Assembly (NCBI GenBank): GCA_007449985.2
Contig: VIIQ02000725.1
Location: forward strand, 367,369-431,368
Length of the DNA: 64,000 bases
Source of the DNA: Desmodesmus armatus
Taxonomy: Eukaryota > Chlorophyta > Chlorophyceae > Sphaeropleales > Scenedesmaceae
Reading direction: 5' to 3'
Every line of letters starts with the position of its first letter. The first letter of the stretch is position 1. The position numbers and the translations under genes are program-made. The notes below the pieces were generated by a model. The model ran no database searches. It had not been told where the DNA came from and saw only the letters and a list, made by a program, of their open reading frames with translations. Shown here piece after piece: positions 41,801 through 50,652 of the stretch.

Positions 41801-42918
41801 ATGCCCCACGCTGAGCCCACAGTACGCCACACTGAGACAGTATTTGGCTTTGGGGACAATCGACAGCGCCCGCAGGATGGCATGCGTTGCGCGCAGGATC
41901 ATGCCTGAATCCTCCCCACTGATGCTGAGATTGCCCATGTCAGTGCCTCCCTGTGTAGCAAGATGAAAACAGCAGCAGCGTGGCAACGTAGGCGGCAGCA
42001 TTTGCTGGTTGCGAGCGCTGGCAGCAACAGAAGGTGGCGGCAGGCTGGTGTGCGTCAAGCACCTGATCCAAGCTCCCCATGATGCATAGACGAGCTTGCT
42101 GCTGCTGCCAGTGCGTGCTTGCTCATCCCTGTGGTGTCAGCGGCTGTGTGTCTTTGCAGCAAGCTCCCAGAAGGAGCTGCTGCCTCATACCAACAGTGCT
42201 GTCAGGCCCTAGTCGTCACAGCTCAGCACATGCGCAGCACTGTCACCTGCTGCTGAGTGCCACACACAGCTGCCATGGGCACATGCTGAGTCGTGCACAA
42301 CACAGCTTCACATTGCATGCTGCAGTTGCTGGTCGCACAGCTGTAACCATCCAACAAGTCCTGCTGCTGCCAGCCACGCTGTACCTGAAGGGTGTAGCTC
42401 TTGCCTGATCCTGATGCTCCATATGCGAGCACGACCACATTTTCCCCCTGCAGCAGCGCAAATTGCCACGCGCGTGCATTGCTGTTGCTCTTAACACATG
42501 CTGCATGAATGAAGGATGCTCGGAGCTGCTGCACTGTGCACGTCAGAGGCAGCACCTGTCTTGCGGCGTTGCTGTTGCTTTCCTCAGCTGCTTTGCTGCT
42601 GCTGGTGAGCGACTGCAGAGCGTTCAGCTGCCCTGTACGTCCTGCAAGTTATCACGTGCCTCTCCATGTGACAATGCTTACCTGTATGAAGTTGTCCACA
42701 AGGGGTGCAACCAGACTCTCGTATGCCTGCTGCTGTGATGCTGCCTCCCCAACAACGCTGTCAACTATAAACCTGCTGGTCTGCCCCCCGCGCAGCACAG
42801 GCACTGCACTCCGTCGGGAACGCTTGCCACGGGAGGCAGCAGGCTTGACACGGACAGCTGTGCTGACGCAGGGCATCCCACAAACCACTGACAAGCTGCC
42901 TGTGTCCCGCAGCCTCAT
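26870..42918 (-). CDS. Kinesin-like protein with divergent N-terminal motor and long coiled-coil tail
   Basis: Model: complement(join(26870..28006,28402..28683,29037..29141,29932..30108,30621..30797,31128..31190,31329..31391,31530..31613,31724..31807,31918..32118,32689..33081,33407..33640,34384..34566,34897..34980,35132..35317,35725..36194,36432..36585,37097..37318,37555..37722,37978..38061,38392..38586,38984..39902,40232..40359,40659..40940,41197..41370,41669..41950,42385..42447,42682..42918)), about 2,276 residues. The ATG at 42918 follows an in-frame TAG. Motor hallmarks in order: VRVKPAA (about 25), P-loop AYGASGSGKSYT (about 87-98), SGMILRATHAIL, switch I KRSSMHS (about 214-220), switch II ELAAPE (245-250), VPWRDSPLTRWLQ, then a YRY-type end in exon 7. 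Switch I lacks the SSRSH arginine and switch II has Glu for the DLAGSE aspartate, so ATPase activity is doubtful. The tail is Gln-rich coiled coil, ending in a poly-A/Q/G-rich exon with GSP/NSPR motifs. All but two internal junctions are phase 0. One donor (after 37097) is GC. Exon calls in the tail are the least certain. Confidence 0.8.
28095..28262 (-). repeat. Decayed copies of the end of kinesin exon 28402-28683
   Basis: The exon end (SRLATTQ before GTGTGCTGAGG) has echoes at 28225-28262 (LLATMQ before GTGTGCTTGGG) and near 28095-28130 (ACTACGCAG before GTGCTTGG). They lie in the intron before the last exon. Confidence 0.45.
28745..28965 (-). repeat. Two decayed copies of the end of kinesin exon 29037-29141
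   Basis: The exon end LGLMATSRDTWR plus GTGAGTGGG is repeated at 28914-28965 (LGLVATSRDTWR, donor intact) and again, more degraded, at 28745-28785 (MANSRDIW). Copies of the exon start (AEVEGLHAAL) occur near 29340 and 29428. Confidence 0.6.
29692..29730 (-). repeat. Partial duplicate of the end of kinesin exon 29932-30108
   Basis: It reads RQGLMERLAALQ followed by GTGACTGGAG, the same end and donor as the exon about 240 bp upstream in transcript order. Confidence 0.6.
30303..30338 (-). repeat. Partial duplicate of the start of kinesin exon 29932-30108
   Basis: After a CTGCAG acceptor it reads ARLQELEMQRQL, against ARLQELELQLAD in the real exon, then diverges without a clear donor. Confidence 0.55.
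31128..32118 (-). repeat. Five-fold tandem exon-plus-intron duplication in the kinesin tail
   Basis: The motif GQALLMREQELRQAQ followed by a splice donor occurs five times, in exons ending at 31918, 31724, 31530, 31329 and 31128 (periods 194, 194, 201, 201 bp). Two copies are 84-nt exons (31724-31807 and 31530-31613, 28 residues). Two are 63-nt exons (31329-31391 and 31128-31190, 21 residues). The oldest-looking form is the 3-prime part of the 201-nt exon 31918-32118. All start and end in phase 0. The 194-bp blocks starting near 31613 and 31807 are almost identical over about 165 bp, so the latest duplication is recent. Confidence 0.85.
33800..33852 (-). repeat. Partial duplicate of the start of kinesin exon 33407-33640
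   Basis: It reads VVSLATELEGALWAL, against VVSLATELEEALLAL at the true exon start about 210 bp downstream in transcript order. It has no convincing donor and is probably decayed. Confidence 0.6.
34206..34296 (-). repeat. Partial duplicate of kinesin exon 34384-34566
   Basis: It reads LDALADEMVAVSGTADEQAA and ends GAG CAG before a GTAGGG donor, matching the 3-prime half of the upstream exon (LDALADELVAVSGTADEQAA). I could not find an acceptor giving phase 0, so it is treated as a non-coding copy or an alternative exon rather than part of the main model. Confidence 0.6.
34897..35317 (-). repeat. Duplicated exon pair in the kinesin tail (RMTAELQDSQQRLDE)
   Basis: The 84-nt exon 34897-34980 (RMTAELQDSQQRLDELQAAA) repeats the last 28 codons of the exon 35132-35317. 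About 110 bp of the following intron is recognisably duplicated with it (CCAACCAAACAAGCA against CCAACTAAACAAACA). Both copies have intact splice sites and phase 0. Confidence 0.8.
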
Positions 42919-44085
42919 CACTGCTGTGTGCTGTGGCAGCTTGTGCACTGGCTAGGCCGCCTTAAGGGCAGCACTGAAGCTATTAGTGCCTCCTATAAGA
43001 AGCAACCAAATGCTAGGGGGGCAGCTTGGGCTGTTTCAGGGGGTGCATTGTGTATGTCAGCAAGACTGCTGCTGCTGCATCATGATTGAGGTACGCATGT
43101 GTGCACGTAGAAGACTCTCAAATGCTGATTCATCATAACCATGCAGCCCTGCATACTTGAGCCATGCCCTGCTTTTGCCAAGCTGTCTGTTCGTCAAGTT
43201 TGAATTTTACCGTTACACGAACAAGTCGAACAGGGACGGCTGCACCCACAAAAAAGTTTTTGCTATTGAAGAAGGTGGATCTGAGTTGGGCATGAGTTGC
43301 TGCAGGGCTGCAAAGAGCCAGGCTGTCATGGTGTTCTCTGCTTTGTGACTTTGTTGCTTGAAGGTATGCTGTGGAATGATAGCACTGTGCATTGTAATAA
43401 ACCATTTTGCACTCTGAATTGTTGCTTTCACTGATCCCATTGTGAGTGAGCACGGGGGGGTGTGGAAGACATTAGTCGTCTGCCAGTACGTGTACTGCTG
43501 TGACAGTGCTGCCACTGGACAGTGGGGTTCCTGCACAGGGAACCTCGGAAAACATAAGCTTCCTTGCATACGGACCACCGTAACAGTTGACGTGCACTTT
43601 CAGCCTTCACAGACTAAAATACTTTCCAGCTGATCTGATTTCTGCAGCAAGACCACCACCCTGAGTCCACACAGTTGTTCGTCAAACGCTGTCCTTGAAT
43701 GTGGATTCGAAGACCAAACAGGTGAATGGTGACAGCACAGACCTGTGATGCTGCTGAGCTGCTGAGCTGCTGCAATTTGCTGGGAACACTTTGAATCTGC
43801 ATCTTGCTGATGTGCACCAGTCGCTGCACCAAAAGCATGATCAGGCCGCCACTCCTTCCTGCTCCTAGGCTGCAGTTGTGCACTGCATTGTGACCCCTGT
43901 CTTGACCTCACTATGCATTGAAGCCAACAGTCCCCTTTTTGAGAAGCCCTGTCCCAGCAGTATGCATGTGCTCAGTGCTGTTGAGTGGTGATTGCCTACG
44001 CCATGCTGATCGCTCCGTCTTGATACTATGCTGCATCACAAGACGCAAATGCTTTTTGTTTGTATGTGTCTTGCTGCTGCACAGG
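42919..44085. other. Divergent intergenic region between kinesin and F-box genes
   Basis: The two genes are transcribed away from each other across 1.17 kb. A CTGCTGCACAG acceptor immediately before the F-box start codon suggests a 5-prime untranslated exon and intron within this stretch. No other feature seen. Confidence 0.4.
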
Positions 44086-46743
44086 ATGGCAAGAAAGGAG
44101 CCAGCAGTGTCCTTGCTGGAGCTCCCAGACGAATGCCTGCTGACCGTGCTGCAGTTCTGCGCAGCCGACGACCAGCGCAGCGTCTTCAGCGCCGCCAGGG
44201 CCCACAGCAGGCTGCACCAGGCAGCTCTAGAAGCGCTTACCAGCATCACCGCTGTTGTGACCACACAGCAACAGTTGGACAGTACCCTGGACTACCTAGA
44301 ACTCTATACCCCTCACATCAACAGCCTGGAGCTGACAGGAAACTGCAAGGAGGAATTCTGGAAGGTCCACATTTGGGAGCTTGTCCCCACGTGGCAGCTG
44401 GACAGCTTGCTGCTAGATACCATGCAGCTTACTGGGTTGACTCTGCAGCTGAAGCCATGCAGTCTCTTTACGGGCGTGCTGGGGGCTGCTGCAGCAGTAG
44501 CAGCCCTCACGAAGCTCGTTATCAGGAACTGCGACGTCCCTGAAGGCTGTGCGGGGCTAGCAGCAGCATTGCCGCTGCTGCCCGTCGGGCTGCAGCACCT
44601 GAGCCTTGACAGGCTACACAGCAACAATGACGTCTGGGAGTGGCTGCAGCTCCCTACTGCCGAGTTGCAGCGGCTGCAGCAGCTCACTTTCCTTGAGCTT
44701 GGCAAGCTGATGCTTCGTGGCCCTGACAAGGCCACCCCACCCCTGCAGCCGCTGCAGGCCTTGACCCGGTTGGTCGATCTCCGGGTCCTAATGGATGACG
44801 ACCACCATCAAGTTGAATACCGGGTCCCTGCTGGCATGCTGTCAGGCACACAGCATTTGACACGGCTACAGCTTTTGGGATGCAGCTTGGAGCCAGATTC
44901 CCTGGCTGGCCTAAACCAGCTGCAGCACCTGCACCTTAAGCTTGGGAGGAAGTCACGCGATCGGGCTGCAGGCGCTGCTCAGGCGGCACTGCTGCTGTCC
45001 CAGCTGCAGCCCCTGCAGCAGCTGACATTCCTCTCCTTGCCATGGAGCTTGAAGTCCTTTTCGGATGTCAAGCCCCCTGCAGCAGCCTACGCAGCCCTGA
45101 CAGCAAGCAGCAAGCTGCAGCACCTTGACATCAGTTGGTGTTATGTGCCAGCGGGGGCATGGCAGCACATATTCCCTGCTGGCAGGCAGCTGCCGCACCT
45201 GCAGTCGCTCGACATTACCTACGTCACGCAGCCAAAAGGCAGCTACGGCGCTGTTCCTGACTTCAGCCGCCTGGTCAGCTGCTGCCCGGGGCTGCAGCAC
45301 CTGTACATGGGGGGCATGCATCACCGCACAGCGCCAAGTTGGTTTGGCTGGGGCCTCACTGCAGTTGCTATTAGTAATCCACCTGCACACAGCACGCTAG
45401 CCCCACTGCAGGGGCTGACCGGGCTGCACACACTGCGCTTGGCTACCAGTCAGCGCGTAGAAGATACTCTTGAAGATGTGTGTCAGCTGACAGGGCTGAG
45501 AGAGCTGCACCTGTACCTTCCCGACTCTACACGTCTCGAGCTGCATCGTGTGCTGATGGCGCACTTGACACAATTGACGCAGCTGACCTCGCTCTCTTAC
45601 CATGGCCCAGAATTTGCCCCGGTCAAGGTGAAGAGTGAGGTGGGTGTTACATCAATTTTTTGCTTCCTCCGCAGAAGGCTGCCTTTTTCAAAGTGTTGCT
45701 TCCCTGACAGCTGGACCAGGCTGACCATGTTCCTCCTCTAAGCAAGCATGCATGTGTTGCGATTCTGGGATGTCACCTTACGACAGGCCTATTAGACTCT
45801 CATCACCCATCCACTGAAGCAGGGTAGGCCCATCTGAACAATGCATTGAGTGGCACTGGCAAAGCCAGGGCTCACAGCGCTTGCACACCACCTGCGTCAC
45901 CTGCCATGTCGCTGCTTTGTTTTCATACTCAAAGTCACTTCAGTGAAGTCCTGTGCTGCCTGGGACCTGCTGTGGTTGCAGGCCCCTGGCGATGAGCCTA
46001 TGTGGAGCCAGCTGGTCCGTCATCACTCCGGCCCCAAGGGGCCCACTCCTGTCTGGCCAGGAGGTCAGTGGCAGTAGCACAGCATGCGCCTGCAGTGCTG
46101 GCAGGAGCGATGGTGAGCTCCTGAGTTCAAGTGACAGACACAGCCTGTTACTAACGCTACTGACGCTGTCAGCGACAGCGGGTGCGTCATTTTTTGCCAC
46201 CACCAGATAGTTGGGCCCAGGGAGCCTGAGGCACATGGAATGCTGCTGATGCTGCATCAGTGGAAGTCTGCTGGCAGCAGCGGCAGCGGCAGCAATGGCG
46301 CATGCATGTGGGGAAAGCCTGCTGTGTAGATGACAAGAGCAGGTGGATATGGTGAGGCTTTGGGGTTGAAGGGTTGAACCTAAACCCTGATGCCTGCTAG
46401 CTGTGGTACGTAGGTGCTGTTACTCCTGCCATGAGCTCTGCTCCTGTTGGGGTTTTGTTTTACTCGGCCCTGTTGTGTGTGTCATGCCATGCCATGTCAT
46501 GTCATGCCTCCTGCCTGTCTGCCCTCCTTGCTCCTTGCAGGTACCTTGGTCAGCTTCCTGCAGGAGCAGCTGAGGACCACCACAGCACCATGGAGCTGCA
46601 GCAGCAGCAGCCAGGGCCTTTGCACCCCGCAAGCTTCTGCAGCTGGTCTCAGACCAGCTGTAGGGGGCTACAGCAAATGCAGGCAGCTGGTGTGCCAGCT
46701 GGCGTTCGCAGCAGCACAGCAGCAATGTGCTGCAAGCAGCTGA
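44086..46743 (+). CDS. F-box/leucine-rich-repeat protein
   Basis: Model: join(44086..45639,45982..46063,46541..46743), about 612 residues. The start MARKEPAVSLLELPDECL lies just after an acceptor, with an F-box-like segment at residues about 8-50 (LLELPDECLLTVLQFCAAD...RSVFSAARAHSRLHQAALEAL). Residues about 75-510 contain leucine-rich repeats, for example LQHLSLDRL, LTFLELGKL, LTRLQLLGC, LQHLDISWC and LRELHLYLP. In this family the F-box would bind SKP1 in an SCF ubiquitin ligase and the repeats the substrate; this is family-level inference. The first exon is one long open frame. Exons 2 (APGDEPMWSQLVRH) and 3 (TLVSFLQEQLRTTT...) close in phase and give a natural C-terminus. If they are not used, the frame would instead run to 45741. 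The exon 1 donor may be at 45627 rather than 45639. Confidence 0.75.
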
Positions 46744-47892
46744 AGCAGCACATGGAGCAGAACGGTGCAGCACTGCTGCCCGTGGTGCTGCATCTGCTGC
46801 CTCTGGGGCCGGGGAGTGTGGACAGCACTGACAGCAGCAGGGAGGGAGCTTCAGCAAAGGCAGGGCAGTGGGGGTGGGGATGTAGGGGCGGGCGTGATGG
46901 GAGTGCATGCAGCAGCAGCAGCAGCACAGGAAGAAGGGCTTGAGGTGGTGGTGGCGCTCTGGCGGTGGGGATGTGGGGGTGGGAGTGCTGGGCGTGCAGG
47001 CATCACCAGGAAAGGCCTGAGGAATGGGATTTCTGCTTGCACAGTGCCAGCCCCTGGTTGTGTAATCGTTGAGGTGGCAGTGTGATGCGCACAGCTTGAT
47101 GTGAGTTGTTACGTGTGCCGTGTGTCAGTTGTGAGTGGTGTAACATCGCGCTGGTGTGGCCAGGGTTGTACTGATGAGCTAGCTGTCTGCATGTTTTACA
47201 GCCGCTCTTCGTCAATGCATGCATGTGGGCGGCACTGCCAAAGGAATTCCATTCCATCAATACCAAACCTACATCGCCTCGCAGCTCAAGACACCAGGCT
47301 GATTCACAGCAAACCAAAGGCCTCAGCACCAGGTGCAGAATACTCAAAAGGCAGCAAACGGTTGGCGAGCATCACTTGTGTGACATGCATTTCTGAGCTA
47401 GCCACCACCGTCAGTGTGCAATTATGGGGCTATCAGGCATGCCAACACTGGCCTACTATGGTACAACACACAAACACCACACTGCCACTTGAATGCATGA
47501 ATGCGAGCTGTGCAGTGCAGTGTGAGAAGGGACGAGGCAGGGTTGAACTGCCACAGCAGCACCACCCACATGGGGCAGTGCTGCTGCTGAGGACCGCTCA
47601 TCTTCCCGGATGTGCTGTGCCGAAACGATTGCTGAGCGCACCCAGCAACTGAGGACTTACATCCCGACGCATGGTGTATGGGTGCACACCATGGTGGTCT
47701 GAGGGCAAGCACCGCCCTGCAAATCCTCCCAAGCCCAGATGATAACTGTCCAGACACCACGGGCGCACAGCCGCATCAACTTGCAGCCGCTTGGGTATGC
47801 AGACACCCCAGGTCTTCCACTGGGGCACCTGTCTGAGTCTCTACATAGCTGGCCTATCCTTACCCGTGGCTAAATTGCATCTACTAGGCTAT
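46744..47892. other. Intergenic
   Basis: 3-prime flank of the F-box gene and the left flank of the inverted-repeat element. Unsupported frames only. Confidence 0.4.
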
Positions 47893-47900
47893 CCACCACC
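47893..47900. repeat. Left target-site duplication, CCACCACC
   Basis: This 8-bp sequence abuts the left terminal inverted repeat and is repeated exactly at 49136-49143, directly after the right one. Confidence 0.75.
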
Positions 47901-49135
47901 AAGGGGGCGCTGACTCCCCTAATTCCCTGTCCCAACCCTTGGGGCAGAGGGGTAAATGGTGGGAATTAGTGAATATAAAATGACAGATAAAGTGTAATCA
48001 GTCTCGCAAGGCTATTGGTATATCAACTCCCACTAACGTCCAAATATTTCCAAATATGGGCAGATATTGGTGGGAGTTGGGAGTTAAATTTCAAGGGAAA
48101 CCCGCCTAAACCAGGGAAGTTGGGAGTTAGTGGCAGTTAGTGGCAAGGCATGCACAGGGAGTTAGGGGAGTTAGCCGGGGAGTTAGGGGAGTTAGCCGGG
48201 GACTTAGGGGAGTTAGCTGCACAGAACACAGGAGGTGCACCTGTGAGGGCCAGGGGTCCCCCAGGCTCCGCCGTGGGTTGTATGTAAGGTTGTATGTGGC
48301 ACTGCCGGTGACTGTTGGGCTTGGCAGCAAGCTGTTCACTGTGAACCTGGGCTGTGAGTCAACACGTGGGTAAGGAGACGTAGAGGGCTAAATCCTGTAT
48401 GCATAGACAGCAGCAGTGTCATCTGTGTGGATGGAATAGCTATGTCCCTGACATGCTGTTGTTGATCTGGATCTTGCCACAATAGCGTTACAGATAAAAG
48501 GTTGCAAACACCCCACAGCAGCACAAGAAGGTGCACGTGCACTTCACATGTCGCATGCCCTACAGTATGCCATGGCAGACTGTTAGCACCGTGTTCACCA
48601 CAGGACTTGACAGGGTCCCGGCGCTATGGGCAAATGTATAGGCATGCAGCAGACCGCAGAGTACATCAGTAGCAGCCAGAATACAAGCCTATAGACCCTT
48701 CTATTGTGCTACGATCATCTATAGGAGCAACAACAGCGGGGGGGGGGGGTGCAAGCACTACCAGCGATTGCGCCGCATGCCTTGCTGTGTGGGCAGTTGC
48801 CACTGGTTGAGACAGTTGTGGGTGGAGCCTGCGTCCAAAAAAAGGCGGGAAATAACCCTTGCGACATGCCAATGCTAACTCCCTTGATTGGGTTCATAAC
48901 TCCCCCTAACTCCCTGATGAGGGTCTTTTGGGGGGAAGTTGGGAGTTAAAATTCAAGGGAAACCCGCCTACACCAGGGAAGTTGGGAGTCAACAGAAGTT
49001 AAAATTTCCACTATGTTGCATTGGCCCCTTCAGACCACGTACAACACAGCTGTGCAATCAGAATCACTAACTCCCACCATTTACCCCTCTGCCTCAAGGG
49101 TTGGGACAGGGAGTTAGGGGAGTCAGCGCCCCCTT
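47901..49135. mobile_element. Non-autonomous TIR DNA transposon, 1,235 bp
   Basis: Terminal inverted repeats 47901-47972 and 49064-49135 are 72 bp long with three mismatches and begin AAGGGGGCGCTGACTCCCCT. They are flanked by the perfect 8-bp duplication CCACCACC. The interior encodes no transposase. It contains a GGGGAGTTAGCCGGGGAGTT minisatellite (about 48160-48215). It also has a direct repeat near 48070-48135 and 48935-48995, sharing TTCAAGGGAAACCCGCCTA. An 8-bp duplication is typical of hAT and also reported for KDZ-type elements; the superfamily is therefore not settled. Confidence 0.85.
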
Positions 49136-49143
49136 CCACCACC
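49136..49143. repeat. Right target-site duplication, CCACCACC
   Basis: Exact match to 47893-47900 at the other end of the element. The context is a CCACCACCAC run, so chance agreement is somewhat easier than for complex sequence. Confidence 0.75.
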
Positions 49144-49199
49144 ACTGCTGCTGCTGCTGCTCCAGGCCCAGGGCATCTCGCCAACCCTTCGGCCTGCAT

Positions 49200-49330
49200 A
49201 AAACATCTTCAGGGGCAGCCAAAATGTTATTACAAGCTGCTTGCAGGCATACCTCGGCCTCCTCGGTCATCACGGAGTCCCCTGCAGGTTACACCTGTAC
49301 AAGTGCACTGGACACAACTCGCAGTGTCCA
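49200..49330 (+). pseudogene. Reverse-transcriptase relic (fragment 1)
   Basis: Plus-strand translation contains GAAKMLLQAACRH then VITESPAGY. It matches the minus-strand relic at the right edge of the window (EAAKILVQAVCEH, VITESPARY) at both protein and nucleotide level. The flanks do not continue the reading frame. It is a decayed fragment of the same retroelement family in the opposite orientation. Confidence 0.6.
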
Positions 49331-49861
49331 GGATGGTGTATGGCTAATACCCAAGCGCTAAGCTGCACACAGCACATCCTGTACGGACTGGTGCTGCGCT
49401 GCAGCCTAAGTGAATGGCGGGGGGAGTTTCCCGCGCGGGCATAGCTATAGGGTCCAAGTGCACGGCCGTCTGACATAACGGCATTGACTGCAGCTGACTA
49501 TTAAGAATTTGTTGTGTGCAGCTTTATTGCTGGGGTATTAGCTAAGCATCTTGGACACTGCGAGATGTGTCCAGTCCTTCTGCATCGGTGGTTGTACAGA
49601 CAATGTGGGAAGTACCAGCGACCCAGGCAGCAGGCGGATTGTATTGTGCGTGTGGAGTGAACGAACTTACAGACGACTAGTTTCGCCTTCTTCAAGGCTC
49701 ATCAGGTCTAAGCTCGAAAAACACACGCAGCATGCAAGTATAGGACTGGCATGCAAGAGATAACAGGTGCAGTGACTGTCAGTGTGGGAGTGGTGGTGTC
49801 AACACCTGCTGATATGCTGTAAAGCATGCAGACCACAGTTTCAGACAGTCAGCACACTGTT

Positions 49862-50372
49862 TCAGTGCCGTGCCCTGATCAGGCGTGCTCCAATGGAGCG
49901 ATTCTTGGTGTATGCAACAATCAGCTTGGCGTCAGTGCCACCAAAGATGGAAGCAACATCTGCCTCATGCTTGTGAGCTGCATATACACGATTCAGCACT
50001 GCTGCAACTTGTGCAGTCATTTCAAACTGCCCATTGGGCAGGACCAGCACAGGGGGCATCCCAGCCTTGGGCTTGGGGCCGGTGGTGGAGTGCAACAGGC
50101 GAACACGGCATGCATGATCCACTGCTGCAAACCACTTTTTCAGCTGGCTGACAGGATATCCCCGATCAACAAGGCGCTGCAAAAACAGCGCTTTCATGCG
50201 ATCAAAATCAGCTGGGAGGGTGTTGGTGACAGCATAACGCTGTAGCTCGGCTTTGATGAAACCTTAGAACACACCCCTCCTGTGGAAGGAGAAATAAGGG
50301 ATATACATGTACTGGTTGTGGGGCTTCTGATAGGTTGTAACCTTCAGGCCCACAGATACACCAGTACTCTCC
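49862..50372 (-). pseudogene. Reverse-transcriptase C-terminal relic (fragment 2)
   Basis: In transcript order the frame reads VTTYQKPHNQYMYIPYFSFH, then a stop or frameshift near 50264, then FIKAELQRYAV, FLQRLVDRGYPVSQLKKWF and finally VAYTKNRSIGARLIRARH-stop. This order (YMYIP..SFH, FI..EL.R, F..RL..RGYP, VAY.+.RS...L+RA) is typical of the region after the palm domain of Penelope-like and related reverse transcriptases. No endonuclease domain is visible. It is non-functional as it stands. Confidence 0.65.
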
Positions 50373-50652
50373 TACGGCGCGGGGGTCCTTGTTGCACATA
50401 TGCGTGCAAACCCGTCCCAGGTCCAGGTTGCACGTCAGCGTTCAACGTAGTTGTTACATCCCTTGTTGCACACACGCAACCAACATACCTCCTTTAGGGA
50501 TTTTATCGTCCAGAAAGCCCCAGACTGCCGCAGGCATCATCATTTATCGCTCAGAAACGATTTCAAGTATCTTGGTATCTCTCAACGCTGAACGTCCCCA
50601 CTCCACAGCAAGCAAGCCTTGTTGAGATCAACGACTAGTCCAGATCAGGCCA

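Noticed and set aside
42919..42948. Extending the kinesin N-terminus to an upstream GTG
   Set aside because: The ATG at 42918 is the first ATG after an in-frame TAG. A GTG start is not expected in a nuclear gene.
44026..45603. Antisense frames opposite the F-box/LRR gene
   Set aside because: The plus strand is one open frame of over 500 codons with clear leucine-rich repeats; the antisense frames have no such structure.
47101..47652. 184-codon plus-strand frame
   Set aside because: No family resemblance, no repeat or domain structure, no splice context. The opposite strand is equally open.
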